Source: Eretmocerus hayati (lineage: Eukaryota > Arthropoda > Insecta > Hymenoptera > Aphelinidae). From it: a stretch of 64,000 nucleotides of DNA. Made by a program: the position numbers and the translations under genes. Below the pieces are notes generated by a model, which saw nothing but the letters and a program-made list of their open reading frames with translations, was not told the DNA's origin and did no database searches. The DNA lies in assembly GCA_029851415.1 (NCBI GenBank), contig CM056744.1, positions 10,051,268 through 10,115,267 of the forward strand, in the 5' to 3' direction. Of the stretch, positions 34,847-45,900 are shown in pieces (the first letter of the stretch is position 1; the number at the start of each line of letters is the position of its first letter).

Positions 34847-37800
34847 CTAATCGGATACAAAATCATCAAGCTTGCTCGGTTTCTTGCGCTGTCTCAAACT
34901 TCTACGTACATCAGTAGCATTGCTCGTCGAAACGGCATTCTGTGCTTGTTCATCATTATCATTCGCACTTTCATCATCTCCACTCATAACAGAATCATTT
35001 TGCACAACAATTTCATCCTCAGATTCAGACTCAGACTCACTATTATCCCCATCCTCAATAGGACATCCACGCCAAATTCTCAGCTGACTTACATGCGCTG
35101 TTGTCCCCTGTTTTAAATCAACTTTCTTACTCAGACTCTGAACTCTATACGTATCAGATGGAAGAACTTGAGTGATCACAAGTGGACCCTTATTCTTGGG
35201 TTGCAACTTCGTCGATTCACCGGTTGCTACACGATTTGCCTTCATGAAAACTATGTCACCCACTGAAAATTTAACATTTTTAACCCTCGACTTATCGTAA
35301 CGTTCCTTTGAATTATGCTGTTCGACCTCAATTTTCTCTCGAATCTCGTCTCTAAGTTCACCAGGAATCTTGTACTGTTCCGAATCTACCGTCAGATCTC
35401 TAGCTAGCCCATCTTTGAAACGCGGAATGTACCCGTATAACATCTCGAATGGAGTTCGGCCCGTCGTCTTGTTTACGGAAGTATTCAGGTCCCGTTCAAT
35501 TTTCCCAAGGTTTTTATCCCAATCGAGACCATCAAAATCTATCAAATTAGCTTTTAAAGCCGGAAGTATCGTTTGGTTCAATCGTTCAACAAGCCCGTTC
35601 GCCTGTGGATGACGACTTGAATTGAGCGTGTGCTTAATGCCATTTTCATTGCAAAATTTCTCAAAAACTTCTGATGCATACGCGACTCCTCGGTCAGTTA
35701 TAAAACGCACAGGTGCTCCGAATCTATCTACGACTTTCTGCATGTGACGGACGGTTGTCTTCGCTTTCACATCTTTTACTGCGAAAAGTAGAGCAAATCT
35801 AGTCAAGTTACAAATGGCAGCTAATATGTACTTATTCCCAAGTTTTGACGTAACAAACGGACCAAGATGATCCACATTCATAACTTCAAACGGCCTTTTG
35901 CCCGGAGGAATGGGGTGCAGTTCCCCAGCCTGCTTACCCGCCTTATGCTTGGCCAACAAACACTCGACACACGAAGCAATATGTCTTCTGACATAGTTTC
36001 TCATTTTTGGAAAATAGTAAAACTCTTTGATTCTATCCACTGTTTTATCTACCCCAAAATGGCTCGACAGATCGTGATTCTTGATCACTAACGCCTTACG
36101 CATTGCACGCGGAACTACATAGAAATCTTTGTAATCATCAGGACCGTCTCCCGTTCTTTCTCGCTTGTAAAGTAACCCATTCTTCAACACAAACTCATGC
36201 ACTTCACTCTTCTCACGCTTAGTACGATCGCTTACATTCTTCTCTAATATTTGGATTTTTCTTAACAAGTCATCATCAATACGCTGATACATTAAAATTT
36301 CATCTTCTCTCACTGTCACATTAAACATAGTAGCATCATCAAGACTCACACCACACTCTTCTACTGGCGCTCGTGAGAGAGCATCTACATGTTGCATCTT
36401 TTCTCCAGCACGGTGAATTATAGTATAATCAAAATCTGCTATCGATGCTAACCAACGAATGATCTGGGGACTCTTCTGTTTCATGGAATTGATATAAATA
36501 AGTGCCTGACAATCCGTGATGACTGTAAAGGGTATGCTTATCAACAAATTTCTCAATCTATCTAACGCCCAAACAATGGCCAAAAGTTCTAATTTACTCG
36601 AATGATAAGCTTTCTCTACGTCTGAAGTACGTCGACTTATTGCATAAACAATGTGCATCAATTTATCATTTCCTTCTTGCAAAAGCATGGCACCAAGTCC
36701 GTCACAGGACGCGTCGGTGTGGATCTCAGTCCTATTAGACTTCGGATTATAATGAGCAAGTATCGGACTTGAACTCAACTTTTCTTTGATTGCTCGGAAT
36801 GCTTCGTCTTGCCGGTCAGACCATACAAAAGTGTTATTTTTCTTCAAAAGATCAATGAGTGGAGCAGCTAATTTAGCAAAATTTGGGACAAATCTACGGA
36901 AAAAGCTTGCCATCCCGTGGAAGCGGCGTACTTCAAGAATATTGCGCGGTGTAGGGAATTCGCGAATTGCAACTATCTTCTTACTGCCCGGCCCAATGCC
37001 ATCTTTACTAATGCGCAACCCTAGGTACTCAACTTCTTCTACACCAAAATAGCACTTCTTAAGATTCAATGTCAAATGAGCTTTCTTTAACTCTATCAAA
37101 ACTATCTCAAATCTTTGCATTAATTGAGACCAAATCAAGGCAAAAATACATGCATCATCCACACATATCAACATAATCCTATTGCGCAAATGGCCAAAAA
37201 CCTTATACATTAATTCAGCAAAATAAACTGGTGCATTCATCAAACCAAAAATTGATCGGGTAAATTGCCCTCTATCATCAGGCGTCACTACCGCTGTTTT
37301 CGCTTTAGCTGCTTCAGATAATGGAACTTGTAAGAATCCTTGAGCAAGATCTAGAGTTATGAAAAGGCATGCTCCGTGAAGAAATTCAAGGCCATCATCG
37401 AATGGGGGAATTGGAAAAACTTTACGAACCGTATTATTATTCAGCCTGCGAAAATCTACTACTAGCCTCCATGACCCATCGGCCTTTTTAACTAGCATAC
37501 ACGGGCTGCCGTACGGAGATGTCGTATCCTCAAATATTTTGGCTTGTCTGTAACCGGCAAAAATTTTCCGCATAGCCTCTCTTTGCTCTGCGCTAGCTTT
37601 GTATGCTCGAGAATACACAGGTTGACTTCCTGGCTTCTCCTCAATGTCCATCTCAATTAAATCGGTACATCCTAATTCACTCTCATCCAACGCAATACAC
37701 TCACGATAATCATTAAGCATAGCTAAAAGTCCACGAATTTGATCTGGCGTCACATTAGGTCCTACATTCACATCATTCTCTACAATTGGTCTACGTATTG

Positions 37801-39577
37801 GCTCTTCAGATGGATCTGAATTCAAAAGTAGAACGCGGTCATTTAAACATTCATCAGAAGAAAGTGTGATTTCCTTATCACTTGGATTATAAAACGGTAT
37901 TTCAAATGTTTCACCACAAGATTTGACTTGAATGAATTTCATCGAAGCTGGTCCGATACTGATAGATTCATCGGATGCCACATCAAAAACGTCACTTTGC
38001 TCAACATTCGCTTCCGGATAAATAGAAAACAATTTTTCATTCTGAACAAATTCGAAAACATCGCCACTCTTATAATACGAAACATGGGGTAAGTCTGTAA
38101 AAGTCCTCCCTATAATTATGTCACACGGTTGCACATCATCAGGCACAACGCGAAAAATTATATCGTCCGCCGTACACTGGTCAACAGTCAATGTGCCACG
38201 CACTATTCCGCTTGATTTGACTTCATTACCGGATTTTCCAAATCCAACTAAAATACTAGAAATCGGTATAAATTTGAGCCCGTGCTCAAGCATAACTGAC
38301 GCCTTAATTGTGCAGTCGGAGCTGCCAGGATCAACTAGACTTTTGAGTCCTTGGGCCTCATCTAACTTAACAATTTTTACATACTTAGACACTGTCTTAT
38401 GCCCATCCGGCGCAACAAATTTCATTTCCGCTTCTGGCAATTTCACAGAATTTTCAGATTTCGGACAAAATTTCGCGATATGACCCGGTCCACCGCACGT
38501 ATAGCACGTCGTCTCACGCTTCTTAGTACAGTATTTAGCGTAATGCCCTTTTTCTGAGCATCGGTAACACGTATCACTTTTCACAGAACTTTCGGCACTC
38601 GCGTTTGATTGACCGGCACTACCCTGCTGGTTGCTTCGCTGAGTTGTCGTTGAACTGCTGTCCGCCCTGCCGCTAGTTGTCGCTGCTGTCCCGGGAGCTT
38701 TCCTTGCTGCACCAATCCTATCGGAGCGCGCCGATTCAAGCGCTTCGAAACTGACAATGAACTGCCTCAGCTCATTTTCGTTGGCGTAGCTTCTGTTCAT
38801 AATTGCTGCACTGGTACTTCGAGACCACACACCCATGGCTACTTGAATTTTTATTTCGTCCATTCCAAAATTCAAAGCTTTACAGAGCCGCACTTTGTCG
38901 AAAAAATATTCCGTGGTATTCTCTTTTGGTCCTTGGATGCGACGCTGCATCTCTTCAAACCGCTCTGTCAGGGTTTTTTCTATCAAAAAGGCATCCTTGA
39001 ACTCCGCTCGAAATGTTGCCCAGTCCTTAATTTCGTCGATCATTCCGAGATACCAATTTTTCGCCGCCTGTTTGAGGTGGCTGCGTGCGGTTTCGAACGC
39101 TACCGCTTCCGTCCATCGGTGGAGAGTAGCTGTGGACTCAAGCTGCTTCAGCCAAGCTCGAGCGAATGCGGAACCCTCCACACCGGTAAAATTCTCGATA
39201 TTATGCGACAAGTCCGGCAGCACACTGTATGTCGTGTTTACCTGCCCTTGCTGTTGCTGAGCCTGCTGCGCTTGAAACTGTCCCTCGATCAGCCTCGTCA
39301 CGGCCGTCATAAGCTGCATCATCTCTGGCTGCATCCCGGCTTGTGGCTGTGGCATACCGGCATGCGGTTGCTGGAAGTGCTGTTGATGCATATCCCCCTG
39401 TTGTTGCAAAAATTGCTGATGTTGTTGTTGCTGCTGCTGTTGTATCTCAAACTGATTTTGTTGCTGCTGCTGGAATTCATACAACGTTCTCGCAGCATTT
39501 CTTTGTTCTAAATCTGACTGTTGTCGAGCTTCTCGGGCTTTGCGTGCCGCCGCATTGCGCTCTTGTTCTGGCGTCAT
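34847..39577 (-). CDS. Gypsy Gag-Pol polyprotein
   Basis: A single 1576-residue frame. It has a glutamine-rich N-terminus (residues ~30-110), then a Gag retrotransposon domain. Two CCHC zinc knuckles follow, starting near residues 337 (CYRCSEKGHYAKYC) and 357 (CYTCGGPGHIAKFC). The protease-like motif LVDPGSSD has aspartate 416. Reverse transcriptase has the catalytic pair in CVDDACIF (D807, D808), then RNase H (HTDASCDG). Integrase has an HHCC finger, DHLGPF (D about 1236), TDRG and the glutamate of NGLVERLNQ, and a GPY/F-like tail ends with an acidic C-terminus. Two motifs are unusual: DPG instead of the common DTG/DSG in protease, and cysteine before VDD where tyrosine or phenylalanine is usual. 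Gag and Pol are fused without a frameshift. Confidence 0.93.
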   Translation of the reverse strand: MTPEQERNAAARKAREARQQSDLEQRNAARTLYEFQQQQQNQFEIQQQQQQQHQQFLQQQGDMHQQHFQQPHAGMPQPQAGMQPEMMQLMTAVTRLIEGQFQAQQAQQQQGQVNTTYSVLPDLSHNIENFTGVEGSAFARAWLKQLESTATLHRWTEAVAFETARSHLKQAAKNWYLGMIDEIKDWATFRAEFKDAFLIEKTLTERFEEMQRRIQGPKENTTEYFFDKVRLCKALNFGMDEIKIQVAMGVWSRSTSAAIMNRSYANENELRQFIVSFEALESARSDRIGAARKAPGTAATTSGRADSSSTTTQRSNQQGSAGQSNASAESSVKSDTCYRCSEKGHYAKYCTKKRETTCYTCGGPGHIAKFCPKSENSVKLPEAEMKFVAPDGHKTVSKYVKIVKLDEAQGLKSLVDPGSSDCTIKASVMLEHGLKFIPISSILVGFGKSGNEVKSSGIVRGTLTVDQCTADDIIFRVVPDDVQPCDIIIGRTFTDLPHVSYYKSGDVFEFVQNEKLFSIYPEANVEQSDVFDVASDESISIGPASMKFIQVKSCGETFEIPFYNPSDKEITLSSDECLNDRVLLLNSDPSEEPIRRPIVENDVNVGPNVTPDQIRGLLAMLNDYRECIALDESELGCTDLIEMDIEEKPGSQPVYSRAYKASAEQREAMRKIFAGYRQAKIFEDTTSPYGSPCMLVKKADGSWRLVVDFRRLNNNTVRKVFPIPPFDDGLEFLHGACLFITLDLAQGFLQVPLSEAAKAKTAVVTPDDRGQFTRSIFGLMNAPVYFAELMYKVFGHLRNRIMLICVDDACIFALIWSQLMQRFEIVLIELKKAHLTLNLKKCYFGVEEVEYLGLRISKDGIGPGSKKIVAIREFPTPRNILEVRRFHGMASFFRRFVPNFAKLAAPLIDLLKKNNTFVWSDRQDEAFRAIKEKLSSSPILAHYNPKSNRTEIHTDASCDGLGAMLLQEGNDKLMHIVYAISRRTSDVEKAYHSSKLELLAIVWALDRLRNLLISIPFTVITDCQALIYINSMKQKSPQIIRWLASIADFDYTIIHRAGEKMQHVDALSRAPVEECGVSLDDATMFNVTVREDEILMYQRIDDDLLRKIQILEKNVSDRTKREKSEVHEFVLKNGLLYKRERTGDGPDDYKDFYVVPRAMRKALVIKNHDLSSHFGVDKTVDRIKEFYYFPKMRNYVRRHIASCVECLLAKHKAGKQAGELHPIPPGKRPFEVMNVDHLGPFVTSKLGNKYILAAICNLTRFALLFAVKDVKAKTTVRHMQKVVDRFGAPVRFITDRGVAYASEVFEKFCNENGIKHTLNSSRHPQANGLVERLNQTILPALKANLIDFDGLDWDKNLGKIERDLNTSVNKTTGRTPFEMLYGYIPRFKDGLARDLTVDSEQYKIPGELRDEIREKIEVEQHNSKERYDKSRVKNVKFSVGDIVFMKANRVATGESTKLQPKNKGPLVITQVLPSDTYRVQSLSKKVDLKQGTTAHVSQLRIWRGCPIEDGDNSESESESEDEIVVQNDSVMSGDDESANDNDEQAQNAVSTSNATDVRRSLRQRKKPSKLDDFVSD

Positions 39578-40040
39578 CGTGAGTTTGCCTTATGTCACGA
39601 GCGCAACAAAGATCATCAGCCGCACGACGCTAAGTACTCGTCACCAAAAGCGACCCTAAGGTCCACCCGCTCGCAAATTCCAGCGAGGCGCCAACCCGCT
39701 CGTTATCGTCTGCCGCTCGGCGCGTGCGAGATTTCACACTTTCACTGCCGCGTGCATGTACCAACTTGCACACACTTGCTTTATACCAGCGAAGAAAAAA
39801 AATTTTACACTATTTTCACGATAGTCACTCAATTTTCTACGATAGTCAATATTGTCCGTTTTCCCAAATTTAATCGAGAAGCTGATAACACACACAAAAG
39901 CTCAACTATACTCGAAAATTGCCGATTCGATATTGCGGCGCACGTGCCAACCGTTTCGGAGCAACAAGTATTTTGCTCCAAAATTTCACTTTTTCTTACA
40001 CTTCCTTGTGGGCACTGTCGTTGCTATCCCACTTCTGAGT
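39578..40040 (-). other. Gypsy 5' leader
   Basis: Untranslated leader between the 5' LTR and the Gag-Pol start, 463 bp. It includes the candidate primer-binding site at its LTR-proximal end. Confidence 0.7.
40014..40031 (-). promoter_or_regulatory. Candidate primer-binding site of the Gypsy element
   Basis: On the coding strand TGGGATAGCAACGACAG begins nine bases inside the LTR. It starts with TGG as needed for tRNA CCA pairing, but the tRNA was not identified and the spacing is somewhat long. Confidence 0.3.
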
Positions 40041-40452
40041 TGTTAGAGACACTTCTGTCTCTAAGAATAACTCAGAAGATTCACTCAAATAAAAGTATTT
40101 ATTCAACTAAGTACAGGATCGTTCACGAGCTACCGGCACTATTGCCACACAATCAGATACAATTAAATTGGGTACGGCACCTTGCCACTAAATATTATAC
40201 GGCACACTTGCCACTAAACTAAGTACACAACGGCCTTCGCCCAACTTGTCGGCTCCAGGAGCCCTCGATACCCGTTCACCAGGTCACGGCCTTCGCCCGC
40301 CGCCCGTACTTGATCGCGGCCCGCCAAGTTCTCCCGAGCCTCCCTCGCGCGCACGCACTCGTCCATCCGGTGGCGCCGCCACTCCATACGCACATACACA
40401 TATATGTCGCCCTATACGCATACATATACTTGTGGACATACTCTCTCTAACA
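40041..40452 (-). repeat. 5' LTR of the Gypsy element
   Basis: Equal in length to the other LTR, with no difference noticed by eye. It would drive transcription toward lower coordinates. Confidence 0.93.
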
Positions 40453-40485
40453 TTATTTATCGGCTGATCTTCAACTTGTGACCAA

Positions 40486-42575
40486 AATTGAGGGGGTGGG
40501 TGGAAAAAGGGCGTAATTGCAAAACGGTCATTTTGAGAAAATCTATAAAAACTTAATAAAAACCGCTACAGACATAATTGGACGAGTAGACCTGACTTAT
40601 TTCGAAGAAAATAACATTCTCGAAATAGCCCAACCCGATCTGGGGTGTGAAATTTGATTTTGAGCTTTTTTCAGCGATTTCAAAAAATGCAATTACGCCC
40701 TTTTTCCGAATACAGGGTCAAACTTCGGCCTTTCTTCCTCACAAAAAGTGGTATAAAATCTCGAGATCAAGTCCACTTGCCTCCAAATTTTTTGAGAGTG
40801 TTCCTGGGCATGTTTTGTAAGATATCTGATTGCTAGGGGGTGGTTCGATTCATGCTCCACGGTTCTATGGACACGAAAAGCTTCCATCAGTCGTGTGGAA
40901 ATGACGAGAATTTTTTTTCACTATGGAAGGTTGAAAACACTCAATTTGAAGGTAAAACAACATGTTTCCATCGTTATATTAGGTGGAAAAGCGTTTCCAG
41001 GCTCTGGAGGATTTTTATAAAATTTTTCCTCGGTGATTAGGGCCTTTTTCCAGATCCGACCTCACTTACGCCCTGTTACAGAGTAACTACGCCCTTTTAA
41101 ATCTTTTCAGTCAGGTACTCAAGCCCTTTTTCCAAATCCTGTCGGGCTGAGAAAAAAGTTAAGCCCTTTTGAAATTTTTTGGGTGCAATTAAGCCCTTTC
41201 TGAAAAGAATGACCAATGTCACGCCGTTTTGAAATTCTATCACAGCAGTTACGCCCTTTTGAAATTTTATCATAGCAGTTACGCCCTTTTGAAATTTCAT
41301 CATGGCAGTTACGCCCTTTTGAAAATTCATCGTAGCAGTTACACCCTTTTGAGTTTCCATCATAGCAGTGACGCCCTTTCTGGAATCACTGGTGTCAGTG
41401 AAGCCCTTTGAAGCTCAAATCATCGTGGTTACGTCCGTTCAAAATGTTTTGGCAGCAATTAGGCCTTTTATGAATTCAATTATGTTGTTAAGCCCTCGTG
41501 AGATTCGATTACAGCATCGTACTTTTTGGAGAAAAAGTTAGAGTTCATGAAATTAGGAATGAGTCAACTCTCGGAGGGAGGAAAATGCCAAAACATCCAT
41601 GGCAATCAAGACAGAGGGATCAAGAACCTGTTTTAAAAGTTACTGAAAAAAGTGATTTACACATACTTTTATCAACCGACGTTGACAGTTGGGAATCGAC
41701 ATGGAAGACATAAGGTACTGGAGACTTTTTAAAGAATAACCCATAGAAAGTGCTCAAGATCCATTAACGACCTAAGGAAAGATGTTCATGTTTTTGGAAT
41801 ATTTATACAAGTCGAGCTCTAAAAGGTCATGTAGGTGTATTTGTTTCACAAAATCATTTCAAAATTAGATTTTGCGACTCTAGTCACAAATAAGTAGTCA
41901 TCAGTCTGACCTGTAAAGCTAACTTTATTTTCGGGAATTTCCCAGGCGAAATAGGACTTCTCCAACTATCGGTGAATATTTATACTGATTCATTCGTTTA
42001 TATTCTGATTATACAGGTTGACGTTGATTAAATCATTTGTAAATATGAAGAGAATCTGATCAACCAAGAAATCAGTGGAAAGTTCACCAACTTGAAATTT
42101 ACATTTGCTGATCCCTGAAACCCTCAATTGACCGAAATTCTACCCATCGAGGCCTAACTCGACACCCCTTAGCAGTGGGTGTCACTCTGCTTTCGCAGAT
42201 AAACAGGACTCACGGGGCCTTGCATCTGTATTTTCCACGCGCCATGGCGCGATATTCGGAAAAAGCTCGGGAAAAAGGGCGTAGGTGCAATAATTTTCCC
42301 GATATAAGGGCATAACTGTCGTGATATTCGAAAAAAGGGCATAAGTGCAATCATTTTGCTGATGAAAAGGGCTTAAGCTCCATTAAGCCCTTTTATCGGG
42401 CAGAAAAAAGGGCGTAATGGCGGTTACGCCCTTTTATCTGCCAGACCGTTTTTGGGGTCTTTCAAGAAACGGATTTCGGGGGGTGGTAGATCTTGGTACG
42501 GAGGCTCGAAAAAAGCGGTATCCGGAAGAAGGGCATAATGGCGGTTACGCCCTTTTTCCACCCACCCCCTCAATT
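40486..42575. mobile_element. 2.1-kb foldback element with internal GCCCTTTT repeats
   Basis: Perfect 31-bp terminal inverted repeats (40486-40516 and 42545-42575) begin AATTGAGGGGGTGGGTGG. Inside, TTACGCCCTTTT or its complement recurs dozens of times. A tandem array with a unit of about 40 bp lies at about 41086-41480, and inverted copies lie near both ends. There is no transposase frame, and I could not fix the target duplication. It lies in the same intron as the Gypsy, only 29 bases past that element's right target copy. Confidence 0.8.
41086..41480. repeat. Tandem array, ~40-bp unit, TTACGCCCTTTTGAAA
   Basis: About ten imperfect units of roughly 40 bases, each with GCAGTTACGCCCTTTTGAAA. 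The array lies inside the foldback element. It generates meaningless repetitive open frames on both strands. Confidence 0.8.
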
Positions 42576-42689
42576 GTATCTCAGAATTTTCCGGACCTCA
42601 TTCACTTACACTGTTGATTTCATCCTCATTATTCATTGTTAACAATAATTATTTTTAAGTGCAAGGAATGTATTAATTTTGGTGCGTAG

Positions 42690-42811
42690 GCCGTGTGTTT
42701 ACACACGTGGATGCTATGGATTATGGTGAAGAATTCGTTATGGGCGATTGTCAAGACTCAAAATTTGTTCAGTTTTTCGTTCATTACAGCCCGACTGATT
42801 GTTATTGCTGA
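42690..42811 (+). CDS. USP-like protein, exon C (last exon)
   Basis: After the acceptor GGTGCGTAG, the first two bases GC complete the codon begun by the last base of exon B (giving GGC). An open frame of about 40 codons then follows and ends at TGA 42809-42811 (it includes DAMDYGEEFVMGDCQDSK). The intron from exon B is 8.65 kb. Taking out the Gypsy (with one target copy) and the 40.5-kb foldback element leaves only about 0.48 kb, a normal insect intron length. That size, together with the phase match, supports this linkage. Confidence 0.5.
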
Positions 42812-42967
42812 TTAGCGATAGTCGGACTTGATTACGTTGATTCATAATTGAAACCAACCACACGGTTGAGGACTATTCCTCATAGCCTTTCATTATAATC
42901 AGGGTCAGAACAATCGGATTCGAGTGTATTGTACGTGTTATCTAACTGAATCAGAGAATATTTTACG

Positions 42968-45900
42968 AATTGCTTTAATTTCATGTGCAAATAATGACAT
43001 GCGACAGGCATTAGCGCGTTTGTGAATTTTGTTATTTAACGCAAAGACGGAATTTTGCTTCCGCTCTCACCCGTGAGCTTGCGATTAATAGTGCAAGCTT
43101 GATCAGCTCTCGCAAGGAGGCTAAACGTTTGTCTCATGTGTATAGCCAGTCGTGAGTGCCAACGATCGGATAGGGAACATGGGCGTTTTCATATGTTTCC
43201 TTAGAGCTTGCAAGCTCCGCGCTGACCGAGCATGATCCAATCAACGCTTGAGCCCAAGTTTGTGGGAAGCGTCGAACAGAAAGATTATATTAGAATAGCT
43301 GCTCGACTGAGTCGACTGCTATTGAACAGGAGGAGAAGGGTGATAGGAAGCAGGAAAAGTACAAATATTTTCCATCACTTTATCCAGTAAGATTCTTTGC
43401 GTGCTTGCAAGCAGGTTAGTTTGAGATTCCACATCTCTGGCGAAATGATCAGCTCTGGATCGCGTATGGAGTCTTACTGGTTTTGAGATTAGTTTGCTAC
43501 TTTCCAGAAATCTCAGGCTATATTTTGTTAGTTTACGGATTCAAAGTTCCCTGGGTTTTGAGAGTTTTCTCTCATCATACGTTAGATGAGCAAGTAGGAA
43601 ATGATTACTCAGATCCATTTTGTAGTATACGAAATCATGGTTCTGGAATAGCCAAATAAATTTCATGAATTCTCTAAATGGGAAAGAGTTTCTTACAGGA
43701 TGAGATTCTTGTAATTGAGATAGGAAGAATGTCATTTTTCTCATTCAAAATGAGAAAACTGTTAGGATTAAGAAGAAATGACACTCAAATTGAGCAACTT
43801 ATTTTCTCACAGAGTACGAAAGAACAACCAAGAAACTCATTGACACGCATTGCTTTTTATAAAAAATAGATTACGTAAAGTAGGGCGGTTACACGTGATT
43901 TTCAATTTTCAAGTTCCCTTTATGATTTAATTAACCCTGCACCAAACTTGGGATATATGCTAAAAAGCCTTTTCTGAGTACTGGAAAATAAACGTCCTTA
44001 CGATTGCGGCCATTTTCATGATGTCCTTGTGGTTGTATAAAAAAAGGTAAGGGGTAGGCGGTGCGTGTTATTTGAGATGACGATTACAAACGAGTTCCTT
44101 GACATACCCTTCTATGGATTGGAATTTTGTTGGGTGTACAAAAAGGCACTCCTATAGTTTTTCTCTTTGGATTTCAAGAATTTTAGTCTTGTCTCAAGCA
44201 CCAGTGAAGCAAAGAAGTTCTATCTCGAAGAGTTCCACTCTTGAAAGTTGTGTAAGTGAACAGCCTCAGAAAGTCATTCAATGTGATTTTTACTGCTTTT
44301 TCATTGGCATGATGGAAAGAAATTCCTGCAAAAGGGTTGAAATAAAGGGCGATATCAAACTAGATCCTTGTATGGGGCCCAATATTTCAAGCCATGCTAG
44401 CTGGTCGATCAGCCTGCCACTTCACTCCATGATTGAATAGTTAAGAGTGATTGTCCCGGCACTTGATTAACAAGATAAACTATCATTGATCCGACCATAT
44501 CTTTTAGATTCCAGTGTCACACTCTCAACTGTCTACCCAACATTTCTCTCCAATACCACAGTAATTTCTGAATGTCTATCTCCAGTTGCATTTAATTTGA
44601 GGATTTGTATGTGAAACTATGAGAATATTTACAGACGTAGTTTTGAGTGATTCAATGTGTAACAGATTTTTCTGAAACTGATGGATGAGAAGAAGTAGGA
44701 GGAAGTTGCCATTGAGTGGTCCATAGAACTACCCCTCATCCGCACAGTCATAAAGGATAGTCATTACTTTTAACATTGCTGCAAATAAGTGTTCAAAAAC
44801 TAATCAATCGCTGATACAGAACCCTCAATTCCATAGTAATCCACGCCTGATGTTATCTTAATAAAACCGCTCTCTCTTCATGTGTGGTGGCAACTTCATA
44901 ACTTAAATCAGAAGAGATCTTGCAAGATTTCATTCACCTTTTGGTACTATTTCATGATCCTTGTCAGAGATCTGGTACTCGTGGTCAGAGTCGACAGAGA
45001 TGCCTACAATAATTTCAATGGAACAACAGCCTCCACGGTGCTGAGAAATCAATCAATCACAAGAGGATCCTGTGCACTCAATAAAAGGCCACAATAAAAC
45101 TATCTCAAACTTTCTGACTGATTGATAATAAAGATGGACTCTCATTTTCGCTGTTGGATCTCTACCCAGAGAGCACCTCCTCTATATCGGCTGCCCAGGG
45201 AATATTCCAGGACAGTCAAGGACAGTGCTAGTCCAGAAGTAACGCAGCATAAAGTTGGCCGAAAAAGTATCTATTTTTATTCGACGTCTGTTTATAAACA
45301 ACTAGCAGAAGACAATGCCGTCAATTCCCGTTTTCACGTTTTCAGGGCCCGTAAAAACCCCGTGGAACCTACGTTATTCAACTACCTAGAAAAAATCTGA
45401 AAAAATTCATACAGGTCAATTACATTAGCCTCCACTCAGAAATCTTGTCCGTAGAATTACCTCCACTTTTGTTTATTTATAATAAATGAAACAACAATTG
45501 CGTTACTCCGACGGCGATAACTCCTCACAGGTATAGTTCAAAGCTATGGTTGTGGTGTCAAATAATTACTCCAGCGCCAATAAAATTTCCTCCACCCTTA
45601 CATTCCATAAAAATTGATTGATTTGTTCATAATTAACGATAAACATCATTCGGCCATTGAGCCTCGTCAGGTGGCCTCTGCGCATGCGTCACCCAGCAGA
45701 AGAGAGACTCTCGGGCATCAGGCGACAACACGGCTGCCGCATCGCGGCCGTTTACGTGCCGTAACGGTTCTCGGGACCACTCAAGACCTTGCGAGAGCAA
45801 GCACAAATTGGCAACAACTTTGTCAGGTATAGAAATTCCAAAAAGTGATTTAGATAGAAAAAAAAAACCTTATTCCGAAAACGCGTTCCAAAAAAACACC

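Larger units (their letters stand above)
34376..40452 (-). mobile_element. Intact Ty3/Gypsy LTR retrotransposon
   Basis: Two 412-bp LTRs (34376-34787 and 40041-40452), both TGTTAG...CTAACA and with no difference noticed, flank a 5.25-kb interior with one uninterrupted Gag-Pol frame on the reverse strand. The 4-bp duplication TTAT flanks it. It sits in an intron of the USP-like gene, in antisense orientation. Matching LTRs and an open frame indicate recent insertion. No envelope gene is present. Confidence 0.95.

Noticed and set aside
41086..41480. CRISPR-like array of regularly spaced repeats
   Set aside because: Units are contiguous and imperfect with no unique spacers, and the context is a eukaryotic foldback element.
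44099..44440. 113-codon frame in the right repeat of the 25-kb element
   Set aside because: The matching sequence in the left arm is interrupted by the 440-bp block, and the translation shows no domain, so it is probably not a gene.
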